Shown here: positions 30,042-43,137 of the stretch, piece by piece
Numbering within the stretch: position 1 is the first letter of the stretch
Layout of the letters: each line of letters starts with the position of its first letter
Assembly (NCBI RefSeq): GCF_000189635.1
Contig: NW_002476218.1
Location: 62,001-126,000, forward strand
Reading direction: 5' to 3'
Length of the DNA: 64,000 nucleotides
Source: Tetrahymena thermophila SB210
Lineage: Eukaryota; Ciliophora; Oligohymenophorea; Hymenostomatida; Tetrahymenidae
Made by a program: the position numbers and the translations under genes
The notes under the pieces: model-generated
Seen by the model: only the letters and a program-made list of their open reading frames with translations
Database searches by the model: none
What the model was told of the DNA's origin: nothing

Positions 30042-31998
30042 AAATATAAATAAAAATGAAAAATATGTAATTTCTAATAAAGAATATTCATTATTGATAA
30101 TACTAAATTTAATAATAAGCTACTAAAAAAATAATTTACTAATTTACTAAATACTTCTAAACTAAATTTTAAATCCTCGAGATTTGATTGCCTTAGCTAA
30201 ATATATTTAATGTATAGGCTACTTAATAAGTAAAACAACCGTAAATTCGGCTTATATTTATTAGAAATATTTAAAAAAGCCCAACTATCATATAAATTAA
30301 AATGCTAGCTCATCTTATATCTTATGAACTAATTACTAAAATCTACAAAATACTAAATTACTAACTAAATAAAGTAAATTGTCCATATAAAAATAAAAAA
30401 TAATCTTATCAAACAACTAAAATTTTTTATTTTATTTTCAATAAATTTAATCTAAAACAAAAGGAAAAACAAACAAATAAATAAATAAATAACTAAATTT
30501 CTTTTGTTTTTAATATTTGAAATAAAAAATTGTCAGAATTAATTAAAATTAAATTTAATAACTTTTAATTATTTTATTTGTATTTACATTTATAAAAAAA
30601 TTGTCTCTTAAATATTATTTTTGAAGTATTTATTAAATATTGTAATCTATTATCAAATCTTCTAATTTCTTTTATTTAAAATAAATTTCGAAACAAATGA
30701 ATAAAAAAGAATTTAAATAATTAATTCAACTTAGTATTTAAGTCCAAAAGTAAAATAAATGTGCATATTAATTTCATTAATTTCTATAAATACAAATTTT
30801 TCTAAATTGTTTATTAAAAAGAAATTATAAAGTCTTATTAAATACTAATTTATTATTCTTTTATACTAATTTTAAATAATAATTCTAGCTTTTTACTTTT
30901 AAATTTATGTTTTGAGAAGATTTTTATAAATAAAAGTAATCGGATTAAGTTTATTTTTTAGGTATTTTTAAAGTTAAAATATAAAAAATAAAATGGTAAC
31001 ATAATCTAATAAGATTTTCTTATTTGAAAAATTTATTTTAAAAGCTAAATAATCAATTTATTAAGCATTTTAAATTCAATTCAGAGTTAAAATAAAAATG
31101 TTTATGAAAAAAAATATCACATTTAAACATTCAAATTATTTATTATAAAAATTATATTAAGTATTTCGTTTAAATAATTTTTAAATACAATAAAGTTGCA
31201 TTTTTACAAGATCATATATTTTACTCAAATTAAGATGTTTATTAATATTAAAAAATTTATTATGTCTAAATTAAGTAATTAAACATTGATAGCTTGGAAT
31301 TTACTAAAAAACACTCCGTTAAGAAAATTAAAATAGAACCGCATTTTCAGTTCATTATTTATTTAGCTAAATTTTAATGATTTTACTTACATACTAAAAA
31401 ATTAATTCATTAGATTTATTTAATAAAACGAGTATTTTCTTATTAAAAAATGTTTCTCATAAATTAAAGAAAAAAAAACTATCTAAAATAATTTTTTATT
31501 TATAAAATTTAACAGGTTTAGTAAAAATATTAAATATTTTTAGGTGTATTTTTTATCAAATTTTATATTTGCATCTGTTTTAATATGACGTAATTTTATT
31601 TTTATTATTTGCTTATTTTTTTAGTGTTTAAATAAATTAGATTACCAAGGCCAGTATTCAAAAATAAAATTCCAACCTAAATATTTTTTTAGAATATTTT
31701 TTAATGGTATTTTGTATTTAAAAATATCTTACCATATCCTGAATTACATGAATTTTAATATAGTGTTTGCTTTAATTATTATTTTTTCTGGCATTTTTTT
31801 AATGAACTTATTTTTTAGAAATGATTGGTGCAATATTAAAAGGGTCAGTCAATCAGTCAGCCAGTTTTTTACTTATATTAACATAATTAAAAGTTTTTAT
31901 ACTTAATTAATTATTAATTTGTTTTTAATTTAGAAAATCAAACAAATTTTAGAAAAAAGGTTATACAATAAGTCATTTATTTCGAGACAAATCCTAAA
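30042..31998. other. Intergenic, AT-rich
   Basis: About 2 kb of very AT-rich DNA between the RING-H2 gene and the cNMP-binding protein gene. A standard-code frame at 31712-31906 has hydrophobic Ile/Phe/Asn content from composition alone and is not believed. No RNA gene recognised. Confidence 0.6.
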
Positions 31999-34900
31999 AT
32001 GTCTGTCACTTAGTATCTTTAAAAGCACCAGCAGACATACTATTAAATACCTGTAAAAATAAAATATTTCATTCTAGATTCTCCATTGGATAATTCCTTT
32101 GATATTTTTAAGCATCTAACAAAAAATTAACTAATATTTATTTTATAGATATTCCAAAAGTATCTTAATAGAAGTGATCTTAGCTATTAAGAAAAGCTTG
32201 TACTAAAAGAAGGATTATCTAGATATTTTATTTTTTCAAAGCTAAATGAAGATTAGCTAGTAGAAGCAGTTAAACACTCTTAGTACTTAATATTTTAAAC
32301 AAAAGAATAAATCTTTAACATAGGTAATTTTTTAAATTACTACATTATTTTAATATTAGCTACATATTTGTTTAATGAGAGTAATTTTAATTTATCTCTA
32401 AAATATATTTTTATAAATTATTTAGGTGATTACCTTGAGTATTTTTATGTTATTATTAAGGGTTCTGTCAGCTAGTACTGTACAGAGCATTCATATGAAA
32501 TGGCTAAAAATAAATAGAAGTAAAACTCAGATATTGTTCTTGCTACAGCAGATTCTACTAAGCAAAAGCTATTCCGCATAAAGATACTGAACGAGGGTGA
32601 CTATCTTGCTGAATAGGCTCTTTTGAATACTGAACAAAATCATTAATCTGCACTTCAAGCTGTAGCAGGTGCTCCAGAAGTTCATTTACTCGCAATAAAT
32701 ATAAACATGTACAAATAATACTTGCAAACAGCTTCACGAAACAATTTAATAAACGATATTTAAACAATGCAGTCAAACAGTATATTTGATAAATGGGAGT
32801 TTGATATGATAAGGCTTCTTTATTTTTTTAGTGTTAAATAACAATTTTATAATGGCCAAACCGTGTTTAAAGAAGAAGAGTCAGCTAAAGCAATATACAT
32901 TATCCTTAAAGGTGAATTCGGAGTAAATATTTTGATTCTACTTTTTATTTAACTAAAAAAATTCAATCAATCAATAGAAAAAAAGGCTCTTTTGAAAAAT
33001 AGATTATTAATGTATCTTTTACTTACTTCGTTTTGATTTAACAAACTATCTAGATACATACATACATTATTTATTAATTCAGTAGGAGTGGATATTAAAG
33101 TTTCCAATTTAATTAACCATTTTCGCTCAATTCTTTATTTTTCTTCTTTTGAATTTATTTTATACACTCGAAAGAAGAAAGAAAATAATAAAATAATCTA
33201 CTTAAAATATTTAATTGATAATTTAAATGAAATAGATTTTTTTTTTAATTTTGAATTTTTTTAAATAAATCATTTAAACGATGCACATTTATTTCTATTT
33301 GTTAATTTTAGTCATTTATAGAAGGATTTTATTTTTAAAAAAGGTTTATAAGACTTTCTAGCAATCTGATGGGAAGAAAATAAAATAGTAAGGTAATAAG
33401 AACCATCTATCAGATGAAGAATAGAATGAATCAAGCAGCGAAGAAGATGAAGGAGATAGTTTATTTAATAATCATGTAAAAAGGAAATTTTAACAAGGTA
33501 TTGGTAAAGATGGAGATGATGAAGAAGAAGATATAGAAGAAGAAGAATAATAGTATTAATTATTCAATAAAATATCTAAAGATAATTCAAGCAAGCCTAC
33601 ATCTTAGTAGACTTAAAGATCAAAAAAGCTATCTAAAAAAACTGAGCTGAATGAGTCTTTGAATTACATTGAAGATATTGAAGATGAAGAATTAGATTAT
33701 TTTAGAACATAATCTAAAACAATGGATATAAAACAGTATAAATCTCTTAATTAAATTACTAAAGAATCAGATGAATAAAATGAAGTCGCATAAGTTCCTT
33801 TAACAAGCAAAAAGAGTAAGGCAAAAAGTAAAGTATTTCTTTTTCCTAGTAAAGATGATAGCGCTACTCCTAAAATGATTAATAATCAACCAAAAAATAA
33901 GCTCTTTTAAGTATTTATTTTAGAAAAAATTTTAATTAAATATTTTATTTATTTATTTAAATAGCTTTACACCCTTGGTCAAAATCAAATATTTGGTGAG
34001 GAAGATGTGATGAAAAAACAAAGTAGAACTTTTACTGTTAAATGCAATAGTTATGGTGGAGGTATTCTTTTAATAATTAGGAAGAATATATTTGGCTTAA
34101 GCTTGCTGGCTAATTCAAGTTCTGAGATATATCTTAAAAAGAATTTGCAGATGAAAGAAGAGCGTTTTAGCTAAAGAGTCAAACTCATCCAAGAAAATAT
34201 TTAAAAATATAAAAATTATTTCTTTGAAAATAATGAAGAAAATGCTACACCTAAAAATCCTTTAAGAGCTAAGCGCAAGCTAGTTGAAAAAGATTGCATC
34301 AATATTGATGATTTTATGAAAGCAAGCAAAAAATAAGTAATATTAGAGAAATCTGCCAAATTATATGATCTGAATAACTTAGATAAACATAAAAAAGACA
34401 ACGCTCCATTATTTACTGCATAGATGATTACTGAAAAAATCAATACTTTTTCAAATCCCAATCTTAAAAAAATTGATCTATTTAACTTTAAAAATGACAT
34501 TTGCAAAGTTGAAAACCCTCCTTCAATCCATACAATCTTTGAAAATGAGCTTAAAAAAGCTTTAAAAAACCAATAAAGTCAAACTTAAACTAATTACCTC
34601 TAAGGAGCATCAAGTAATATAGCTGCTATAGCTTCTAACTCATAGCCTAACACACAGAGAAGCCAAAATAACTAAACCATCAAACTTCAACAAGAAGCTA
34701 GATTTATTTCTAAACATACTTAAATACATCATAAACCAAAATTTAGTGAAAATAATTTCTTAAAAGCAAGTGATCCTATATTTTAGACATCTATTTCTTA
34801 AAATAATTCTGGATTTATGAGCACTTCTTCTCAATTAAAATCATAGAATTAAAGCCAACACTCAAGTAACTAAGATAATAACGTTATCTAAATCAGCAAT

Positions 34901-36592
34901 CCTCCTCTTCTTAAAAAAAAGGCCTCTAAATCTGATCCAAATATTAAGCTTCCACCAGAGCTTTTAAATTAAATGGGATAAATCAACCCTCATAATCAAG
35001 AACCTGAAGAATCTCACAATAATAATCCGATACTGATTCAAAAAGATAAAATTAAAAGAGAACTAATGATAAAGTAGCAAATTTAAAAAATAGAGCAGAC
35101 CAACTAAAATAATAAAAAATAATTGTTAACAAACCCATAAACAAACTAAAATAATGGAAATCAACCAATTGTTTCAAGGAAAAACAAAACACTAATCGAA
35201 TCTAGCTCTGGTAATTTGGTGTATGTACCTCCTCTAAATTAAGCTATAAATGTACCTAAAATGATCACGTCAACAAAGCCTGTTAAAAAAACTATATTCT
35301 TAGAAACCTTCACAAAACAATTTTTTAAAAACATGAAAGGAGTTTTTTATAAAAATTATACAAATCAGCAAGGAAGTTTGAATACCTATTCATCAATACA
35401 AGAAAGTTTAGCTAAACACGTACTGGATCCATCAATCAAATCGTTTTTAATTCAAAATCCAGGTATTTTAGCCTCAAAAGAAAGATAAGTGGAATTTTTA
35501 AGGACAAATAATATATAAGAAAAACCCCATCAAAAACTAAATTTAAACAAAAATTCTCTTAAATCTGTACCTGAGTTTAAGCAACAGGACTTAAATAGTG
35601 ATCATTTATAGGCTGAACACTAATAAATTCCAAACAAGGCTTACACTGAAAAAGCTTAAAAGAATTCAAAATCTGAAATTATTAAAGTCAACATTTTCAG
35701 AAGCAATTAAAATGCAGCATAATCTTACAAATTTGATTTAAACAAAATTAAAGAGTAAAACAACAAGCAACAACTCACCTCACCAGAAAAAATAAGTCCG
35801 AATAAATATAAAAGAACTTAATCTGCTGTTGAATTAGATACTTGCTAAGATGAAGAAGGACAGCCTGATTATTAATTTAATTTCTAAGAAGAAAATTAAA
35901 AATTTTCTCCATTAAAATTACAAATGCATAGTACTGCTGAGGGCTTTCACCCTTAAAAAGATTTTTACTCTCATCGTCACTATTTTGAAGAAGCACAAAC
36001 ATTGCCTGTTCATTTGAAAAGTTAAAAAATTGTAAAGCAAAACACTCTTTAACCTTAAATCTTAGATAAACTGCACTTTGATTCGAATTTATAAACTGCT
36101 TAATTACTAGAAAACAAATTAAATTTATAAATTTAACAAAAGCAACTAAATAACAATTCTACACAATCTATGGCATTTTCTACACATCAAAATTTCTTTA
36201 GGCCCTCCCCTATCAAAAATTCTTCTAATCAAATGCTACGCTCATAATAGATTTCCAAAACTTTTCATAACTTATCTCCTGAGATACAAAAAAACAAAGG
36301 TCCAATAAATAGAATTTTCGGATCTTAGAGTTAAACAAATTCAATAGATTTTTAGGATAAATTCTCTTAAAACTAACACTTCTAAATAAATGTAAATTCT
36401 TGCAATAAAGCTAAGGAATTAGAAGACTAAAAATAATAAAATTCAAGCGAGTAATATCAAAACCTCACAAATGACCTATTTAGATAAAAAATAGAAAATG
36501 ATAAAAACATGATAAAAATGACAAATTTATTTATTTAATAAACTCCAAATGTCTCTAAAAAGCATTAAAAACTGCACAAAGATTCTATTTGA
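31999..36592 (+). CDS. Protein with two cyclic-nucleotide-binding domains, second one split
   Basis: Five exons in consistent phase: 31999-32052, 32149-32323, 32426-32922, 33344-33910, 33965-36592, giving 1306 aa. The first cNMP-binding domain (about residues 30-195) contains IFNIGDYLEYFYVIIKGSV and ILNEGDYLAEQALL. The second begins at about residue 215 (FYNGQTVFKEEESAKAIYII, then LKGEFG) but its beta-roll is interrupted by about 170 residues of acidic, Gln- and Ser-rich sequence encoded by exon 4. It resumes at residue 432 with YTLGQNQIFGEEDVMKK. The remaining 830 residues are disordered, rich in Gln, Asn, Ser and Lys. Neither domain shows the strict PKA-type PBC motif with the phosphate-binding Arg-Ala pair, so cyclic nucleotide binding is uncertain. 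No kinase, channel or GEF domain is present; the role is unknown. The 3' end faces the channel gene on the other strand. Confidence 0.82.
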
Positions 36593-37052
36593 TAAATTTT
36601 AATCATAAAACCAACTGTAATACTTTCTAAAAATAAAACTTACTATGCAAATTCGATTTAAATTTCTTATTAAAATGTTACAATTAATCAATTATTAAAA
36701 ATTAAAAAAACGAATAGACAAACAAATAAAATACTAAATTACTTAAATTAAATCTTAAAAATTTGAATTAATAAAATACATATTTTATCTCAGTATTGTA
36801 ATTTTATATTAAACATCAGTAAAAACTCAAATAACTAATTAATTTTCTACTTTTATAAATAATTTACATACAATCAATAATAAATAAAAAATTAAATTAA
36901 ATCAAATCATTTTATATTATTCATCCAATAAAATTTATATTAATATAATTTTAAATTAGATTGCTTTAATTAATTATTGTAAAAAACCAAAATTTTTTTT
37001 ATTTACATTAAAATAAGAAATTTGAATAATTTAGCAATTTGCTAAAATGAAA
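36593..37052. other. Convergent intergenic spacer
   Basis: 460 bases holding the 3' UTRs of the two convergent cyclic-nucleotide-related genes. Nothing else seen. Confidence 0.6.
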
Positions 37053-40000
37053 TCAATAATGTTGAATGCTACTTTGAATAGGTAATTCTGAAGGAAAATC
37101 CATTTAGCTAAGCATAGATCTAGAAGGTTCTCTATTTTCATTTCTAGGGCTTGCTAAAATGAGTTAGGATTGATTTCTTGATATTGGATTTAAAGAGCTC
37201 TCCTTGTGGCTAACAAAACTTTGCTTTGATTATTAATTTCTGGTAAGTATTTTTGTATTATTTTTTTGCTAACTCTTAGCCTAAATATTTGAAAAAAGCT
37301 ACTGCATTTGCTTTAATTTCTAAGAATGGTTTCTATTAGTTCTACGTCTACGCTTTCTTTTTTCTTTTAATATTTTTTCTAAAAGAGCTTAGTGCTAACT
37401 CAAAACCTTATCAAAATTATTATGGGGTAAATAAACATTCCATTAATGCGCCTTATCAAAGTTTTGAATAGTCGTAAAGTCTTTTATTTATTAAACCATA
37501 CTACTACCAGGAGGAGCATAATTCGTATTTTAATTAATCTCTATTTCTCTCTTACTCTCGTAATGATGGCTTTTGTTACTTTTGATTGATACAGTTCTAA
37601 TATTATTATCTAGTTAGTAGATACTAACTTAACTATTTGGTCCATAATTATTGTAAGGATATTACTTGTCTAAAGATTCATCATCATCTTTAAAACTTCT
37701 GTAATTTCGATAGAATTATCTATTCTTTTCCAGCTAAGGAGAGTTTGGCACATTATGTGTTAGTAGAGGTGTTTATATAATATTCTCACTATTAATCTAT
37801 TTCATACTGCTATTATCTGAGTTATTTATCATTCTCATTCTTTTCGGAGTGGTATCATCTTAATTAATTAGGATTACCTAATCATGAGCTGAGAATTAAG
37901 TTTGTTTTCTAAAGCTGCTTTTTCTTTCTTCTCTTCTTGGAATTTCTAGCTATATGTTATCAGACTTATTCATTTTAAGAGAGCTATGCCTGATAAATGT
38001 ATTATATACGTGGCCTCCATTAATAATATCAATTTATTAATCTGGTGTATTTAAAGATTCAACAGTTGCTCTTCTAATTCTCACACTATCATCAAAATTC
38101 TCTTTCATAAGGTTATTGTTTGATTGGGCTTCGTTAGAATTTTCTAATAATTAATATAAAAATTTATTTAAATGAAAAAAAAAATAAAGGAAATTATACT
38201 TATGTATTGATCTATTTCATATTCATCGTTTAGGTCTTCGATGTCTTCGAATTCTTAAGGATCTTTCATATACTTTGTAACCATTTCTGGTGTATCAATC
38301 TAATCTAGAGCTCCTTCATCGTCAAGTATTTGTATTTACTCGAGTAATTCATTCAGGGTTTCATAAGGATTGTATTCAAATACTAATCTTATAAATGCTT
38401 CTTATGTTCTTGAAAGAGACTCTTTTGTAGGATATTTTTATTATTTAGTTTCTCTTTCATATTTTTTCCGTTCTTAGGTTTACTCCTTTAGATATTGAAT
38501 AAATAATTTTCTTTGGTTTGGCTGATAACTCATATAAGGACAATTTAAAAATTGATGAGAAAAAGAATCGCAGAGAGTGCAACTGATTCCAGATCCTCTG
38601 CATGCCTTTAATAGGTTAAGTTTATCTTTTATCATAAAATACGCTTCTTTGTCAGCTTTAAACTCCTAAATTACTTAAATAAAATCTTCATCCCTTAAAT
38701 AAACCAGTTAGACCACATTTTGAGCTTTAGCACAAACATTAGTTTCACTTCCAGTCAAAAATGATTCCAAACCAAATATATCTCCCTTTTTCAAAATTTT
38801 CATATTTATTTCTTTTTGTTTTTCTTGGTTATTGTGATTAATAGTCCTTGTTCTTTGTAAAGCAACATTTCCCCTCATTACAAAATAAACTCTCCTACAA
38901 AATTCATTTTCTTTAAATATTATTTCTTCTGGACCGAGTCTTCTTTCTCTCATTTTTAGTGCAAGTTTTTAGATGAATTCTTTTGAAAAGTTCAAACGAA
39001 ATTCCTTTCTTGACTCTAAAATTTAACCATACATTTCTGTTAACACTTCATTTTTTAATGTACTATTACACTAGCTTAGTAATTTTTAACCATCTTCGTT
39101 ATCTTCATTTTATTCATCGTGAAGATACTAAAAGTATTTCTTTACTTTCATCTATGTAAAGTTGCTTTTTTTTTTAAAAAAAAAAATAGTTTTTATTTCA
39201 AATTTATTAAAAAAGATTTTTATTTTATTTAAATTCATTTCTTTAAAATTCTTATTTAAAAAAAAATAATTGTTTTAATATTTTATAATTAAAACAAATC
39301 GCATGAGGATATATCAACAAATATTTAGTTTTTAAAGAAAGATTAAAAATACAGAGATTATAATAATTAAAATTTAATTGATTATAAGTATGAATGAAAG
39401 TATTAGAGATATTCCATGGAAATTACAAAAAAAAATTACTTTAAATCTCTTTTTTTCATGAAAAGTGAAAGACTGCTCATTTTAACTTTAAATTAAGTGC
39501 TATTTCTATTCATATCTTATATAATGTATCCTATAGCGTTAACAGCATACGCAAAAACACCACAAGAAAGTAATGTGACAAAAATAACATAGATTTTTTC
39601 GATTAATGTAACAGGATAAATATCACCATAGCCTAAAGTAATCATAGTGATTACTGCCCAATAAACAGAAGTAATGTAGAGATTAAACCAGCTTTAATTC
39701 TATAAACCAAACTTTTTAACCCATGTAAATGCAGCAATATCATTTTCAACTTAGAGCACATGCATGTAATAGAAGAAGCACCCACATATATGGGCTATAT
39801 AAATAATAGTAAGGATAAGTTTTATTAAATTAAGAATAGAAGTTTAGAATTGCTATAAATTAAGTAGCTCTTCAATTGAACGTTAGATTTTGAGTATTTT
39901 ATTCGTTCTAAGAAGAAGAATAATATTCAAAAATTTAACATTCATGACAGAAGAAAATAGAAAAGGAACAACTACTATAATATCTCTCCAGAATGGACCC

Positions 40001-41550
40001 TTAATGTAATGATTAAATATTTTACTCCTCTCTGTGATTATAACTCCTTTCGAATAATATCCTGTGTTGAAATTCAAAATAACGTCAACTAAGAATGACC
40101 AGCTTGGAAGATCATCAAAAAAAATAAGTAAATAATCATTAAATTAAGTAACTTCTGAAAATGATATTTTCATAGGGATATATAATAGGTTAATTAAGAG
40201 CAAGAATAGTATAAAGCAATCCCAAATAATTTTAATATATTAATCAGGTTTTATAATAGGAATATCAATATTGAAAATACGATTTAAAAATAGCTTTATC
40301 TAATTTTTTTTTTTTTCATTTTTCTATTGGTTGACGTATAAATTTTTGTTGAAAATAGCTTTCATTTTGTATAGCATAATCTAAAATTAATTTGGTTGAT
40401 CATTAGTGAATTAATCATGTATTTGGTAGTATTTGTAATCATTAGCTTTGTCATCGATTAGCTCAAAATAATGCTATTTCATTTAACTGAATTTGTAGCT
40501 CATTGTTAATTCTTTAAGATTATTAATAAATTTCTTAGTGAAAGTAATTATCAAGAACGCATTTCTTTTCCATGTTCCTTTAAATCCTTCTTACTTTTTA
40601 AAACTCATATCGCCTAAAGATTTTTCTGCATTTGTCAGGTCTCCTGTCATATATCCACTAGCATTTTTCAAGTTAAGCAGCTGCATCTAAGCTCCCGGAT
40701 CATAATTTCTTGCTTTTTTTGCTATTGATACTGTGGGAGTACCTGGTTCGCTAGTCATTCCTTTCGAAGCCAGATCATTAATAGCTAATTTAGAAGGACT
40801 AAGAGAATCGTTGTATCTAAATTATATATTATCATGAGAATGATAAGCTGAAAATATAGAATGCTTTCGCTAGTCTGCTATATTTTAATTAATAAATATT
40901 GCAGATCCTCTTTTTTTATGGTTACTAGAGCCAACTCCTAGACTTAAAATACCTTAAACTATATTAGTTTACTCATCGCTTGTTTATTACGTATTTTGAT
41001 TTTATTATTTTACTGTTTAAGTTCTGTTTTTAGTTGATGCGCTAAAATCTCTTTCATATTTAATTTGTCTGTTATCTGTCAAATCAAAAGAATCATTTAA
41101 ATCTTCAATTTGTTTTTCAGAGTCTTATAAAATGTTTTATTCATCATGTAAACTTTTAACAGAAATGTTCTTAGAAACCAAAAATGATTTTGATCCACTG
41201 CTGTTTCTTTTAATTATAATTTGATGCTCATCAGTCTTTTGTTCATTTTCACTTGTAAGATGTTTACTACTAATAGTCTTTTTCTAGTTGAATTTCAATT
41301 ATTTTTCAATCCCTTACAAAGGTGAAAACATAACTTCTTCATCACATTGTTTTCCTCCAAGTTTATCAATATCTTTTTTGAATTTTGTTTGCGAAAAAAT
41401 AGGTCCTTGCACTTACTTTTCATTTATAATCTAGTTAGTTGAACTCATTTTACTTTATTAAGACTAATAAAAGTCATTAAATACTGAGTCGCTCTACTAA
41501 TCTTTCTTAAAGGTGTTATCTAAAAAATCTTAATTATTTATGTTTAGCAT
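37053..41550 (-). CDS. Cyclic-nucleotide-gated / EAG-like cation channel
   Basis: Voltage-gated-family K+ channel subunit with a C-terminal cNMP domain. Three exons fit phase: 41550-39440, 39164-38200 and 38143-37053, giving 1388 aa. The first 430 residues are a Ser/Lys/Asn-rich cytosolic tail. S1 starts near residue 435 (IIWDCFILFLLLINLLYIP); the S2-S3 region includes SWSFLVDVILNFNTGYY, and S4 is short with FLNIILLLRTNKILKI. The pore loop has TLGYGD (Gly640 begins GYGD), the K+ selectivity signature, followed by S6 and a C-linker. The cNMP-binding roll covers about residues 740-860 (GPEEIIFKENEFCRRVYFVM, ILKKGDIFGLESFL). A long basic, disordered tail with KRKRRRRTNRN ends at TGA 37053. Likely in the plasma or ciliary membrane; Tetrahymena and Paramecium have many such channels. 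The gene is convergent with another cNMP-domain gene. Confidence 0.92.
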
Positions 41551-43137
41551 TTTATATTGTAAATATCTAAATGTTTCAGTTTAAGCTTTAATAGTTTTTC
41601 TGTTATCTAGTAAGCCAATATAATAATTAAAAATTATTTATTCTATTATCACTGTCAATCAGATTATGCTGGCACAAAATAAAATTCTATGAAAATCCTA
41701 TTTCTTCTTAGATATAAAAAGATGAATTTTATTTTGATTGGAAATCTATCGCTTATTCAAAATAGTTTCGAATATTTTAATGTTTTATAATAAATATTTA
41801 AGTGGCTTGCTTATGATTAATAAATAGTAAGCAATTATTTTGGTATTTCTTTCAATTAATTTATTTGCTAAAGTATAATTAATTGATTTTAAAATTATTA
41901 AAATCTCTACAAGATAATGTAAAAAAATTTAGAAAAGTGAATCTAAAAATATAATATCATTCTCTTTACTTATTTATTACCACATATTATTCCAAAATAC
42001 TTAAATGTAATTAAATAGCTAATTTTGTTTGCAAAAATTATTTTTAATTCCTTTTTATAGGAATTTATTGGATAATATAACTTTAATTGCTATTTTTTTT
42101 TTCATAATATTTAACTTATTAAAGAATTAGAATCACATTGCAAAATTAAATTTCACTTTTTCAAAGCAAGTAAAGAGAAGCAAAAAATAAAAATTAAATT
42201 TTTTTATCACATAGATACATTTCTATTTTTGTTTAAACAATATTTACATATCATTAACTTTTGATTTTAGGGAAAAATTATGGTATTTTTTAAAACATTA
42301 ATTATAAAGTTAAGATTGGTAAATAAGTATTTTTGTTGAACTACTATGAATTTCATAGGAATATTAATTTTTTTTCTAATGAAATTATAAATTTAGATTA
42401 CTTTATCTATATTTAATTCTTAAAATACCAATTTTTATGAAAAAAAAGGTTCTAGAAGAAAAACAATAATCTTTATATCAATACGCTTCTTCATTCATTT
42501 AAAATCTAAGTTTATTATTTAATTTATGAAAAAAAAAATAAGAAATTTCATTTATTAATTTACTTGCTTACTTCATTTTACTTGTACATACAAATATTAT
42601 TTTTCTAATGAATTCAATATATAATTTGAAAAGGAGCTAAAAAATTTTAATTGGAGTGAACTTACAAGTACCTATAAGCTTGAAATTATTTTTTACGAAA
42701 TTATTTGACTTATCAACTTTTTAATAGCATGTAATTAGAATTTTTTTTTCAAGATTAATTATGAAAATATTTTTAAAAATATATAATAAATAATGAATAT
42801 TAAATTATAAATTTTTTTATTTAATATTAAAACAAACTTTAATTATTCAAATTCATTTTTAAAAAAAAAACAAGTTTTCTGTGATAAAACTTTAATAGCT
42901 TTAACCTAAGAAATTTCTTTATTGTTAAATATTTAATAATCAAAATATTATTATAAATTAATGACTTAATCTTTTTATCTATCTATCTATATACTATTTA
43001 ATAAAATTCTTTAATAGTAATTAACATATAAAAAATTAATTTATGGATTAAAAAGAGTCTTTTTTTAAAAATTAATTAATTAATATTATAGTAAAGTAGT
43101 AAGTTTAATTAAGATTGATAGATAGATATAACTCAAA
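41551..43137. other. Divergent intergenic region
   Basis: About 1.6 kb containing the 5' flanks of the channel gene (-) and the OGFr-domain gene (+). Contains CTAT/ATCT tetranucleotides at 42976-42993 and the complementary GATA tetranucleotides at 43116-43130. No coding signal. Confidence 0.6.

Noticed and set aside
31712..31906. 64-residue hydrophobic frame
   Set aside because: Ile/Phe/Asn/Leu-only content reflects AT-rich intergenic DNA; no neighbouring exon or family match.
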